64,000 bases of DNA, from the NCBI GenBank assembly GCA_010093515.1, contig MU001687.1, positions 506,070 to 570,069 on the forward strand, read 5' to 3'. The position numbers and the translations under genes are program-made. The notes under the pieces were generated by a model. That model was not told the origin of the DNA. It worked only from the letters and a program-made list of their open reading frames with translations, and ran no database searches. This document shows positions 44,501-55,657 of the stretch, in pieces. The stretch comes from Lineolata rhizophorae. Lineage: Eukaryota > Ascomycota > Dothideomycetes > Lineolatales > Lineolataceae. Each line of letters opens with the position of its first letter. The first letter of the stretch is position 1.

Positions 44501-44982
44501 AACGCGCGCGCCCTGTGCGGTGAGCCGCTTGCCTTCTCTTCGGTTGCTTCGGCGATCTTCGGCCAAAGCCAGCACAGAGACCTCTTTTCTGTAAGCCATT
44601 TTGGAAGCTTTTGGCTTTTTTTGGGCGCCTTGGGAGCTCTCTAATACTGGAACTGTGCAGCTGGGTTGAAAGTGGCAACGTCGCTCGCCGAAGGCACGTG
44701 CGACGCGCGTTCCAACCCGCTCCACTTCTGTTGCGGTATGTTTACCTTTTTCTGTTTGTGGGCGTTTTTTTTTTTTTTTTTCCCTTTTCCTTTTTCTTTT
44801 CACCAGTCGGTTTCAAGCGGCCGCCCCGTTAATGTTCCTACGAGGACGCCTTTTGCAATCCGTGGGCACACAAGCCAGCGCGCAGCAGTTTCGGGAACGA
44901 CATATGCCTCAAACGCAAATCCGCTAACGGCGATGCATCCCACAGCTCCCCGCCACAGACCGGCGCATTATGCTTCTGGGTT
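41560..44982. other. Intergenic between divergent genes, 3.4 kb
   Basis: No gene is supported with confidence. It has a CTACGTAG palindrome at 41911, an AT-balanced part (41900-42450), and a CT-rich stretch (44270-44350) typical of a promoter or leader of the downstream gene. A GTATGT donor-like site near 44738, followed by a long T run (44767-44782), suggests a 5'-UTR intron for that gene. Confidence 0.45.
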
Positions 44983-46209
44983 ATGAAAATATACTCGAAC
45001 TGGACTAGTGCCCGTATACAGCCGAAGCCGAAGCATCGCAAACGCTTGCTACGGCCCAAGTTCTACTCGGACGTCCTGAAAACCCGTCGGAGCATGGAAA
45101 AGCAGCGCGGCGCCCGACCGGCTCGCGCCAATGCCGGCAAGAACGCGCGCATGTCCGGCTTCCTAGATTCGTCTAAGATCGACCTCGGCGAGGTGGCCGA
45201 ATCGTCCGAGGACGAGGTCACCGTGGCGGGTCGTAAAAAGGGTCGGCGTGGCAAGGCGACTCCTCGGAAGCGCCGCCACTCGCCGACGCCGGATCCCCCC
45301 CTCGATTACGTTCGCGAGATTCCGGTGCCGAAGAGCGACGACTCACCGTTCGACGATTCCGGAGAGGTGACTCTCCAGGTGCGCCTGCCTCGCGGAGTTA
45401 ACAACTACAACATCAACTTGAGCGCGCCGGGTTACTCGATGAAGCCTTCGGGCGGCACCTTCAGAGTCGAGGACCGCGTCGTTCCTTACGCGAAGCCCGC
45501 CAACGAAACCAAGGCGGGCTTTCTCACCCTTCCCCCCGAAGTTCGCAACCAAATCTACCGCTGGGTGTTTGTAGACCACGCCAAGGTGTTCGACTTCGGC
45601 AACCCGACCAACTTTTGCCGCTCGGCCGCGCTGCTGCGCTCGTGCAAGCAGTTCCACGAGGAGGGCCGCAGCATCCTGTACGGCGAGAGCGAGTTCGTCT
45701 TCTCGCGCAACCGCAGCCAACGGCAGAACTTCTTCGAGGCCAAGCCGCACGAGGTGGGCTACCGCGACGTGTACACGTTCCTGCGCATGATCGGCGACAA
45801 CGCCGGGCAGCTGCGCGACGTGCACGTCGTCTTCGAGGACGCGATGCCGTCGTCGACGCCGCAGCTGACGCACGAGGAGCGCCGCTTCGTGCACGACGAC
45901 CACCTCGTCGCGGCGCTCAAGCACCTGGGCCGCGAGGGCCGCCTGCGCCGCTTCGCCATGACCTTCTGCGGCCGCCGCTGCGTGGCCCGGACCGACTACC
46001 GCTTCTTCCAGGCGCTCAAGACGGTTCGCGCCGACGTGGTGGTGAACGCGGCGCGCGGCCGGGGATACAGCACCGTCAAGATCCAGGAGGACCTCGAGAA
46101 GAAGATCATTGACAGGTTGACTAGGAAGGAGAAGCTGTACCCGGCTAGGGCGGAGAAGAAGGAGGTTGCGGACGAGGAGGGCGGCGCGAACAAGAAGCGC
46201 AAGATCTGA
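44983..46209 (+). CDS. 2EXR/F-box-like fungal protein
   Basis: A protein of 408 aa from the ATG at 44983; an alternative in-frame start at 45094 (MEKQRGARPARANAG) would remove 37 basic residues. A basic, Ser-rich N-terminal part includes a likely nuclear localisation signal (GRKKGRRGKATPRKRRHS). Near residues 180-240 lies the 2EXR/F-box-like pattern FLTLPPEVRNQIYRWVF, then CRSAALLRSCKQFHEEGRSI and LYGESEFVFSR, the usual arrangement in this large fungal family. The rest (YTFLRMIGDNAGQLRDVHVV, HLVAALKHLG) continues the characteristic fold, ending in a second basic cluster KKRKI. Members are thought to act in protein-protein recognition, possibly as ubiquitin-ligase adaptors, but this one's partner is unknown. 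The two basic clusters suggest nuclear residence. Confidence 0.75.
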   Translation: MKIYSNWTSARIQPKPKHRKRLLRPKFYSDVLKTRRSMEKQRGARPARANAGKNARMSGFLDSSKIDLGEVAESSEDEVTVAGRKKGRRGKATPRKRRHSPTPDPPLDYVREIPVPKSDDSPFDDSGEVTLQVRLPRGVNNYNINLSAPGYSMKPSGGTFRVEDRVVPYAKPANETKAGFLTLPPEVRNQIYRWVFVDHAKVFDFGNPTNFCRSAALLRSCKQFHEEGRSILYGESEFVFSRNRSQRQNFFEAKPHEVGYRDVYTFLRMIGDNAGQLRDVHVVFEDAMPSSTPQLTHEERRFVHDDHLVAALKHLGREGRLRRFAMTFCGRRCVARTDYRFFQALKTVRADVVVNAARGRGYSTVKIQEDLEKKIIDRLTRKEKLYPARAEKKEVADEEGGANKKRKI

Positions 46210-48388
46210 GGTGGCGCGCCGTCCGGGCAGCCGCTTCTGGGGCGTTTGGAAGGAACTCATATGGTGGAAGGCGCTGTCCACGCGGTTAGGCTAGGTTGGG
46301 AGGGAGCGATGCGGAGGCTGGGTGAGGGGTGAAGGGTGAGGGTTCTCCCCAAAGTAATCGAACAAAACGGATGTGTTTTCTTTTCTTCTACTGTGTGGAG
46401 CTCGGGAAACCGAGCGACCGAGTATTGTTTCCTTGCCATGATAAGATTTCTTCGGCTGATGGTTCCTTTTCTTTCTTCTTATTTCTCCATCTGGGAAGGC
46501 GCAACGAGGCGCCAAGTATTCCTTTCTCTATGTGGGTTGTGAAACTGAGGTCGGTTAGCGTCTTCCCTACGAGATGCTCTGCCAAAAGGATGTTACGACG
46601 CTGGCCCAGGACAACCTACGCGACTGGTTTCATTATGCCCCAAGCCTGTTCCCCGGTTTCTGCCCTTTTCCTTTCCCTTCTCCCTGTCCCTTTCATTGAG
46701 TGAAGGCGAACGTTCTAGGCTGACAGCACCATCGCGCCCGGGCTTTGGGTGGGCGATTTACATTCTGTACTTCGGCTACACTTTTCCTCTTCACTTTTCA
46801 TTCCATTAGCATCCTAGTCATGCATAGGGTCGGTCCAAACAACGTGTCTTTTACATATTTCTCTTTCCTTGGCCTTTGTTGCCAGTCACGCGCATCACCC
46901 TTCCCCAGGAGCGACATTTGGCATGATAATTAGGGAACTGGCGGACGGAAGGTTGACAGGAGAGGTGGCTTTTCTTTCCGGCGGCTCTCTTGCTTTCTGC
47001 ATCATTGTACAGTACGGGAATGTTTCTCTTTGCCCGCCTATGGATGATATCCCGCGCTGGTGGACTGGGCGGGGATAGCGCCGGCCTGGAATGGGCTGGC
47101 CTGGGCCGGACGGAGCGACTGAGTGGTAGGATAAGAGTGGCGTGGCGTACGAGACTGATGAAACGGCAATACGGGTATTTACCGATTGAAGGCTTGCATG
47201 GGGTGGCTTGGGATCTGGCGCCGTGATGCATGGTTTCTCGCCGACAAATTCGATTCGTCCTGCGGTGCGAGCAAAGCGCCCTCGAAGTTCAGTAGGGCTG
47301 GTCACGTGGAGGGGAGCACCCCGATGCCATGGCGCCAATCAGAAGCCGCAATCTGTCCAGCCGTGGTTCAATTGCAACCCTCACGTGACGGCTATTAGGA
47401 AATGATTACGTCCTCGGCGCGTTGCCGTCGAATGGAGAATTGGGAGAGCAAGCAGTCAAGTGACGCCAGGCATCGCACCGGACTCCCGCCGCAAGCAGCC
47501 CGCCGCGGATTCACGCCGCATTGGCTGCGGATAGCGCGGGCCACGCCGCTCGAGGAAACTGCCAGCAGAGCACGTGTACGTAGTATGCACTACGCGGCAC
47601 TTTGAGCTAAGAATCGGCTTATCAGATGGGTACTCCTGCCCTATGCGTTCGGCAGGCACTGTAGACTCGCTCGCGCACACGCAGCGCACGAAGAAAAGAA
47701 AGGTTCCCGCACCGAGGGGCAGGTGCTGCATGCCGGCGTATCACGGCGCAGCTACATACGGCGAAGCAGCCGGCTGCGGCCGCTTGTGCAGGGGCGTGGG
47801 CGGCGCGCGGGACCAGCGTGCGGCGGTGGTGGGATGCGCGCGGCGCCAAGCCGGCGGCCGGTGGTGCCCCTCGCTTCGTCCTGTACTTAAAGGAACGGCC
47901 CTCGGCCGCGGGGCGCGCTCAACTACAGGACCGGCGCGCCCATTCCCCTAAGTGCAGGTCAAGGCGGGCTTCAGAGGAGGCCCGCGCCCGGACGGCTAAC
48001 GGCTTTACGTAACCCTGCGAGCGGCCGAGCGAGTACAAATATGTCGTCCTTTCGCCGCCTGCCGCGCCTTCGTCGCTGCCGCTTCCTCGCCCTTTTGCAG
48101 CTCATTGGGCCTCCACCCCGCCTTTCTTTTGCCACTGAGGCTCCTGGATAGCTGGCTGGCTGCTTGCTTGCGGGACTGGCTGCTGCGACTTGATCCTAGT
48201 GGCTGTTTTCTCACTACTTACCACGTAGTCCGGCCGTCGATCGCGGGGCCCGAACCCTGAACTCAGCTCCTGCCTCAGAGTTTTCTTTTTCGAGCTTATT
48301 TTCCGGCTCCGCTGCCGCCAATTGTCTCTGCTAGGCGTCCGATTGCGACTCGACGGAACAAGGGAAGGCCCGTCGAGGGAAAGGCGTC
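46210..48388. other. Intergenic, 2.2 kb, includes the arginase promoter
   Basis: No supported gene. Two GATAAG sites (47130-47135 forward, 47618-47623 reverse) lie 0.8-1.3 kb upstream of arginase and would suit an AreA/Nit2-type nitrogen regulator. A TACGTAGTA motif sits at 47577-47585. Confidence 0.45.
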
Positions 48389-49615
48389 ATGACTTCCGCT
48401 CCGACGCTACAGCCAAAGTTCCTGCCCAGCCGCAATGAGCTGGGTGTCGTGGCCGTGGGCTTCTCCGGTGGCCAGGTACGTTTCGAGCTCAGGCGCCAAC
48501 CCAATTCCCACTTGCACACGGCGACCCAGGGCGACGAACCTCAACGCCGGCTCCAAAAGACTGCCCTTCGGCCCTCTCTCCCAGCTCATTCCAGCCAAAA
48601 TCCCACCCCTCCGCCATGCTAACCACCCCACCACTCCACAGACCAAGCCCGGCGTCGACGCTGCGCCCATGGCCCTCATCGAAGCCGGCCTCCTCACCCA
48701 GCTGACGTCGGAGCTCGCCTTCAACGTGCACTACGACGGCACCGTGCACGACTACAAGGACATACTGTCCTCGCTGGGGACGTCGGACGCGCCACACCGG
48801 GGCATGAAGCGGCCGCGCACCGTCTCGGCCGTGAACCGGTCCGTGGCCGAGCACGTGTACGGGCACGCGGCCGCGGGCCGCTTCGTGCTGACGCTGGGCG
48901 GCGACCACAGCATCGCCATGGGGACGATATCGGGGACGGCGCGCGCGTGCCGCGAGCGCGGGCAGGACGTGGCCGTCATCTGGGTCGACGCCCACGCCGA
49001 CATCAACACACCCGAGACCAGCGCGAGCGGCAACATCCACGGCATGCCGGTCGCGTTCCTGACGGGGCTCGCCGAGGAGCGCGACGACGACGTGTTCGGC
49101 TGGATGAAGGAGAGGCTGCGCACGGACAAGCTGGTCTACATCGGGCTGCGCGACGTGGACGTGGGCGAGAAGGAGATCCTGCGCAAGCACGGCATCAAGG
49201 CCTTCTCCATGCACGACATCGACAGGTGAGACATTGGCCGCACCCGCACCCGCGCCCGCACCCGCGCCCGCACCCGCCCCTTGGCCGCCGGAGTCACGCT
49301 AACGGCCTCAGGCACGGCATCGGCAAGGTCATGGACATGGCGCTCGCCTGCGTCGGCCCCGACGTCCCCATCCACCTCTCCTTCGACGTCGACGCCCTCG
49401 ACCCCATGTGGGCCCCCAGCACCGGCACCCCCGTCCGCGGCGGCCTCACGCTGCGCGAGGGCGACTTCATCGCCGAGTGCGTCGCCGCCACCGGCAGCCT
49501 CGTCGCGCTCGACCTGGTCGAGGTCAACCCGAGCCTCGAGGCCCACGGCGCCGCCGAGACGGTGCGCGCCGGCTGCTCCATCGTCAGGTGTGCGTTGGGC
49601 GATACCATTTTGTGA
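48389..49615 (+). CDS. Arginase
   Basis: Arginase hydrolyses L-arginine to ornithine and urea and opens arginine catabolism (yeast CAR1, Aspergillus agaA). Exons are 48389-48475, 48642-49225 and 49312-49615, giving 324 aa, the normal length. Manganese-binding motifs are intact: GGDHS at 115-119, DAHAD at 145-149 and SFDVDALDP at 247-255, so His118, Asp145, His147, Asp149, Asp249 and Asp251 are the expected ligands. [10 protein letters not shown] (substrate loop) and [14 protein letters not shown] also match. Both introns are GT-AG, and intron 2 carries a short hexamer repeat. No mitochondrial targeting sequence is evident, so a cytosolic trimer is likely. GATA sites upstream hint at nitrogen control. 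Confidence 0.95.
49241..49279. repeat. CACCCG/CGCCCG hexamer repeat in arginase intron 2
   Basis: About six imperfect hexamer units fill half of the 86-nt intron. Confidence 0.85.
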
Positions 49616-51241
49616 TCTTCGGGCTCGGGGGGCAGGCCGTGTTGCGTCGGGCTGGCTGGCTGGCTGGGTTTGTTTTCGGGGTATGGCGCACGGGGACGTA
49701 GAATGCGTGGTTAGGGCTTGGCCGTTGGACGGGTGTGTGTACCATGCGTATCCAGACCTCCTGGGGAAAAAAGCATTTACATTTACATCTTTACATTCGG
49801 GGGGAAACTTGTGCACGTGGAAATATCTTCTCTGGCTTGTAGGGTCTTTGGCCCACTAGAGATGGCCGAGTGCAGAAGCTGTGGCTGCTAAGGGTGGGCA
49901 GGCGCAGTCGAGCTAGCTGCACGGCGTACAGCAGTTCTGAAACATTAGGCTCTTGACGCTGCTTGTAGGGCTCCAGCCCTCCAAATCTTGACCTAGAAAG
50001 CACCATAGGAGGCCTAGCTTCGTGCTATACAACCCGTACTAGTCGATGATCGTATTGTCTAAATTAAGCGCTTCTCTGCTTGCCAGACATCCCTTTTCTC
50101 ACTCTTTTTTCCATTAGCATCTACTACCCTCCTCCCGCCGTTTAACAATAGACTACCATCTATCCTAGGGATCCTAGATAGAGCTAGCTACCCGCAGTTT
50201 CTTGCTACCTCCAGAATTATTAACCCACCTTTGCACAACTATATTGTCTTCATTAAAAGGATCAAAATTTACATTGGTTTAGAAAAAAGTAGTACAGAGA
50301 GTCAGTATAGAAGTAGGTACTTGGCTCATTTGTAAGTAGGGTACATAATAGCATCCAGGATAGATTGACTGTCACGTTTCCGAACAGCACCTTAGGACCC
50401 TGCCCTAAGCATCACTACTAGAAACAAGCTTCCCGTCTGTATATCCCTCGATTCCACAACGTGCTCGAGTCGTGAACTAGGTTCTTCCCGCTACCCAGAG
50501 CGACATATGAAGATATGCTCTGTTCCGCATTGGAGTAGAATACTGGTTGGTATAAATAATAACAAGTGTTTTCTTCCCGAGAGGCGTTCCTCATGTCACA
50601 TGCCTATAGAATCGCCCTCAAAGCCTTCGATTACCGGAAATTATAAGCAAATAAATAAATGCCCCCGTAGGAGTCGTACTACTCATTCGGTCATTTCATT
50701 GCATAAAATCATGGAAAGCGTAGTAGCCTGAGGAGAAAGGCGAATGAAAAGGACAAGCACAACGTAGCGCGAGGGCGGCACTTGCGCTCGAAAGGCCGCC
50801 TTGCAATCCCGGAACCCACGCCAAACCACCAAGAGCAACGACCCGCGACGAGCCCGCCGCAACTCACCAAACCCCGCTGCCCATCTCCTCCCGGTCGCCT
50901 ACGCGCGGGAACCCTCACCTCACCTCAATGACCCACTCGCCCCGGCCGCGGCTCGTGAAGAGCTCGGATTGCTTGGAGACGTCGTCCTCGCCGGCATCAG
51001 TCTGGACCGGCCCACGGCAGCTGCTTTCCCCGACGCGCAACCCGGCCCGGCGCCGACGAGCGAGCCCCGGGCGTCCCGCCGCTCGCGCTCCGCAGGCCAG
51101 CGCGCTCGCTAGTAGCCACGCGCTCGCGGATCCCGCGCGGCGCCGTCTCGTCGACGGCGGCCATGGGGCGCGGGGGAGGGGGGTCCCGGCTGGACGTGGC
51201 CGGGCTGCCGGACGGGGACGCGGGATCGCGGCGACGGGGAG
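49616..51241. other. Gene-poor interval with an AT-rich, TpA-rich block
   Basis: Bases about 50020-50720 are clearly AT-richer than the surroundings and dense in TpA (CTAGATAGAGCTAGCTA), the look of repeat-induced point mutation on an old repeat, though no element can be identified. From 50760 GC-rich sequence resumes, with frames open on both strands and none convincing. Confidence 0.4.
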
Positions 51242-51550
51242 ATGGCGCGGTCTTGCCGGGCCTCTTTGCGTGGCGGGCGCCGTGCGCCGTGCGCCGCGCG
51301 CGGAGCCTTTTCGCAGTCTGTGATTTTGACTGGCGCGGACGGACAATTGTGGCGGGTTGGCAGGCGGTTAGTACTGGCTTGGAACGATGGCGCGTCGTTG
51401 GAGATCGTGGCTGAGTCTGCTTGCAAGTGCACGGCTGCGCTGGTCGACCTGTGCGGCTCGGCCACGGTGCCGGGCGCGGGAACGCCGAAGGATCGATCGT
51501 TCCTGGCGGCGCTGCGGATGGGGTATGTTTGCTTCCTATTGTTTCTCTAA
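51242..51550 (+). CDS. Possible orphan ORF or gene fragment, 102 aa
   Basis: An ATG-started frame with moderate GC bias at third positions and a protein-like middle (SQSVILTGADGQLWRVG, LVLAWNDGASLEIVAES, PKDRSFLAALRMG). Start context is good (G at -3 and +4). A GTATGT donor-like site at 51522 just after ALRMG suggests the last residues may be intronic and a further exon could exist downstream, but none was found. Family unknown. Confidence 0.25.
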   Translation: MARSCRASLRGGRRAPCAARGAFSQSVILTGADGQLWRVGRRLVLAWNDGASLEIVAESACKCTAALVDLCGSATVPGAGTPKDRSFLAALRMGYVCFLLFL

Positions 51551-53671
51551 GAAGCATACGAGGCTCGTGGGCTGCATGTCGGAACCTGTGCTTGACGCAT
51601 ATTGGTCCACGACGCTCTGAAGGCGTGGGTAAGTGAAGAGTCAAAGGTAGTGTTGTTCGCCTTGGACATGTGTGACACCAAACCATGTGAACCGGACGTC
51701 CTCTTCATGAAGGTTCTGCAGTTCTCTCCGATCCGATTTTGCAAATAGCAGCCAGTTCACCCGGACGTAGTCCAGGTAATCAATCTTCTCATAATTTCCG
51801 CCAATTTTTGCCGTGCGTTGCCACGGTCGATGGTCATACATAGCGTACTAGCATATTGCGTGACAGACTTCTCTATAAGAGCTGTAGACTAGCATCGAGT
51901 ATGGCTCGCATGGACTGCGGTATGTGCGAAATGGAGTGGGGACCCGCAACGTTGCAATGACTTGCCGGATTCTACGAGCATCAGTATGGCTGCAGACTGG
52001 TTTTGATTCGCACATCTTACATATCTGGTGGCGGTCTCGAAAACCTAAAGCTAGTGCCCTTCTGTGTGACCTCGAAGGCTTTGGATCCAACTTTCGGAAA
52101 GGTCCAACCTGTCGGGAAGTGTGACCCTTCGTTCGCCTCATCTTGCCCTACATCTCCGAACTCGTTTCCGTAGAGTTCCGCCGCTTGTTGAACGATTTGG
52201 TCAATGCCAGTCGCCGGCCAAGCGGGTGGCTAGGCTCCGGATGTGGCTCGGGCTCTGGCATTGTCCGGATCGTATCCGAGTCACGTCCTACTGATGGCGA
52301 AACTATTAGAAAGAATGGGACTTTCCAACAATTGAAGGATGAAGGATAGCTGGACTCTAAGGTGTGAACTAACTAGCGCTAAATACGATCAAATGGTTTG
52401 AGGTTAGGAGATAGGTAGAGCTGAGGTTGAACAAGGACCTGAGAGGAGCACGAGAGCATCCGCCCCTCTCGGTTTCCCCGGCGGTTTGCTAGGCCATCAC
52501 TGTCGCACAAGAAGTTCTCGTCGCACGAACCTCGTACAGCATGAAGAAAATAAGAGCTCGTCGACAACCTGGGTTTGAGAACAGAAGTTCTCTAAAGAGT
52601 GCGGTGTAGAAGATGGGAAAGAGTATTTAGAATGTTTAAGTAGCTAGTTAGCCGATGTGACGGTGGGAACTAAAACTACGTTCGCGGGCATTTGCCTGCA
52701 AATCATGCATAGAGGATAAGTAAGGGGGAGGTAGCAAGGTGTCACGGCTTGTTTCATACGTAGAAGTGCTAAGCATTGTCATAATGCAAGGCTGCATTAT
52801 CGTTCTTGTTGAGAATGTGTCTCGAAATAGAAGCTTCTGTGCGGACAGTAAGATTTGTGTCTATGAATACTTAACTTCAAGGGTTAGGCTCGAGTAAAGC
52901 CCCAGTTTTATCTGGATTTTATGCAGCTACGTCCCCACATGAGATGAAAGCCTTAGGGGACGTTCGTATGTAGTTGTTGAGCGCAGCTCTGGAATTAGAG
53001 ATATTCCGGAAGTCAAGGATGCGATAGAATCGGAGATAGCTCCGAAAGCTAGGCGTGCCAGGATCCTAGTGTCCTAAACCCGAATTCTCCAATTAGAAAA
53101 TCTTAGAAGTATAGTAACGTCTTTCTTTTTTTAAACCAATTGAGTTGAGATAGAGCTGCGCCTCTGTGGCGGGCTAAGAAACGCAAGCCTTGTCCGCCTT
53201 CGTGCTTGCAAAATTGCGATTTCGGAGTGATGTTCATCACTCAATGGACTGTGCCACACTCAATATTTTCGTGGCGGCCGGGGCGGCCATTCCACATCCG
53301 AGCTTTGACGTCCAGCCGAACGGAAACAGAAACTGATGAGCGGTGAAGTGCCAAATCCGTGCCGGGTGGCACTTTCGGTGAGTCCCGGGTCAGTCCGAGG
53401 CGGGGCCGATGGCGGCGGTCCGAGGGCGACCTGACAGGGCACGCAGGGCTGACAGCTACTAAGCATGCCGCCCCTCGCCCGGAAGCAGCACCACCAACGC
53501 GGAACTGATGGAAGCTCCCGTTCGCATTCGTCATAGCGCCATGCTTGCGTCAACTTGAGCGCACGCCTCGCTCAAAGCCGCCCAAAAAAGAGATAACGAT
53601 ATTATAACTGCCACAGGCCCCTTACCATCGATGGCGAACTATAGGATTTTCCACCAACTTTCCGCGAAACA
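51551..53671. other. AT-richer gene-poor interval, 2.1 kb
   Basis: No supported gene. Short protein-like frames appear on the minus strand (51.9-52.4 kb) but two different frames look equally plausible and neither is complete. Bases 52600-53130 are AT-rich. This could be decayed gene or repeat sequence. Confidence 0.4.
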
Positions 53672-55657
53672 ATGCGCTCGGTGCTGAGGCATTTCCGGCC
53701 CCTTCAGCGAACAAGTCATGGGTGGACAGAGGTCCTCTCGCACACTTCCGCGCCAGGCCCCCTGCGGCCGGCGTCTGCCGTTCAGCAGGGAGTGCAATGC
53801 CGGACCTTTACAGTAGAGCAGCTGGACGGGCAAAAGCAAAGTACGATTGTGCAAAGCATTGATGGAACCAATGGCTAACCCGGAAATAGAACGTGAGCGG
53901 GTCGTGATTTTAGGATCAGGTACAACAGAGCCAACCAACAGACCAACAGCTGAAAAGGCCCTTCACCGTATATCTAACATTCGAATGCAGGCTGGGCGGG
54001 ATACACTGTCGCGCGCCGTCTCGACCCATCGAAATATCAAGCCGTCATTGTCTCGCCGCGTTCATACTTCGCCTTCACGCCACTCCTCGCATCCACCTCT
54101 GTCGGCACGCTTGAATACCGCACTGCTATGGAGCCGATCCGCTCCAAACGCTTGCCCCACGTTTCCTACATCCAGGGTTGGGCTGACGGTGTTAGCTTTG
54201 CCAAGAAGACTGTCACAGTCGAAGAAGCCGTCAACGATCCGAGGCAGGGTGTTTCGCTGACAGAAGGCCCACATGCCGGGGAAACTCCCCGGGAAAGAGA
54301 GGCCGAAAAGTCGGTGGAACGAAGGAAAGGGGAACTGTTTGATCTACAGTATGACAAGCTGGTCATCGCCGTTGGGTGCTATTCGCAGACGTTTGGAACG
54401 CCAGGAGTCAAGGAGCACGCTCTGTTCTTGAAGGACGTCGGAGACGCGAGGAAGATCCGAAATCGGATCATACAGTGTATGCTCGTTGCCTAGACGAGAA
54501 CATCGAGATGTTCATGCTGAGCTATTTCTAGGTTTCGAAACCGCCGCGTTGCCGACGACTTCAGAGGAGATGCGGAGACATCTTTTGAATTTTGCCATCG
54601 TTGGGGGAGGTCGTATGTGCTCACCTTTAGAATCCTGAACTGTTCATTAATTCTGATATTTCATAGCCACGGGGATTGAGTTTTCGGCCGAGCTACACGA
54701 CATCATCGCCGAGGATATGAGGAAGATATATCCTGAGCTGGCAAACCTCTGCCGCATCACCGTCTACGATGTCGCTCCCAAAGTTCTCTCCATGTTTGAC
54801 GAAAAGCTCGGCAAATACGCTACGGACATGTTTCACAGAGAGGGCATCGCCGTAAAGACTTCTCATCACGTCGAAGGCGTGCGGAGGGGTGCTCCTGATG
54901 TAAACGGCCGTGCGCCATATCCCATGGTCAAAGACCGGCAGAGTTGCTGGACGCTCAAAGTCCAGGAAGAGGGGGATATCGGGGTTGGCATGGTGGTTTG
55001 GAGCACCGGGTTGATGATGAATCCGTTTGTCGACAACGCACTTAGCAGAGTCCAGGCCTTCCCGCGCATGAGCAGCATTTTCCCGACTTCGAGGGAGCCT
55101 CGCTCGGATGCGGCGGGCTTGCAGTGGATGGTGAAAAAGCACCCAAAGACCGGAGCAGTCATTACGGATGATCGGCTCCGGCTAATCATCGAGCCAGCAT
55201 CCAAGGACGGCAGTGACATTGGTAAAGGCGACTCCGCGAGAGCAGTCATGGATGACGTCTTTGCGCTTGGCGACTGCAGCACGCTCGAGGGGACAATGTA
55301 CCCTGCGACGGCGCAAGTTGCAAGTCAAAAGGCCGAGTGGCTCGCAAAGCGGCTCAACAAAGACGACATCGAGAAGAAGACCTTTACGTGGAAGAACATG
55401 GGCGTCATGGCGTACCTGGGGAACTGGAAAGCGATCATGCAGACGAGCGGGAGTAGTTTTAGCGGTCGAACGGCGTGGCTCATCTGGCGGGGCGCTTATT
55501 TGACGAAGAGCGTGAGTGTGAGGAATAAGATCCTCATCCCTGTCTACTGGTGAGTACTGACTGCGCCACCCGGTGTTGGATTCGGGCGTAGAGACGCTGA
55601 CGTGTTATCCGTAGGTTCTTGAACTGGGCGTTTGGGCGGGACATTTCCCGGTTTTAA
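53672..55657 (+). CDS. Alternative (type-II) NADH:ubiquinone dehydrogenase, external type
   Basis: A single-subunit, non-proton-pumping NADH dehydrogenase of the mitochondrial inner membrane (NDE/NDI family). Exons are 53672-53840, 53890-53919, 53991-54476, 54532-54612, 54667-55549 and 55615-55657, giving 563 aa with all phases consistent. The Arg/Ser-rich N-terminus (MRSVLRHFRPLQRTSHGW, CRTFT) is a targeting sequence. VVILGSGWAGYTVARRL (about 60-76) is the FAD-binding fold and FAIVGGGPTGIEFSAEL (about 248-264) the NADH-binding fold. VVWSTGLMMNPFV, VFALGDCSTLEG, YPATAQVASQ and the membrane-contact end WFLNWAFGRDISRF are typical. No EF-hand insertion is visible, so it is the calcium-independent kind. 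External rather than internal orientation is inferred from overall resemblance only. Confidence 0.92.

Noticed and set aside
45343-46281. Minus-strand frame of 312 codons opposite the 2EXR protein
   Set aside because: The plus strand has the recognisable F-box-like pattern; the minus frame is Arg/Val/Leu-rich complement.
50709-51346. Minus-strand frames ending in a donor-like GTGAGG
   Set aside because: A short segment (GEDDVSKQSELFTSRGRGEW) looks coding, but the upstream part is Arg/Pro/Ala-rich shadow and no second exon could be fixed.
52017-52370. Minus-strand protein-like fragments in the AT-richer interval
   Set aside because: Two different frames read equally well over the same bases and neither has a start, so this is probably chance or decay.
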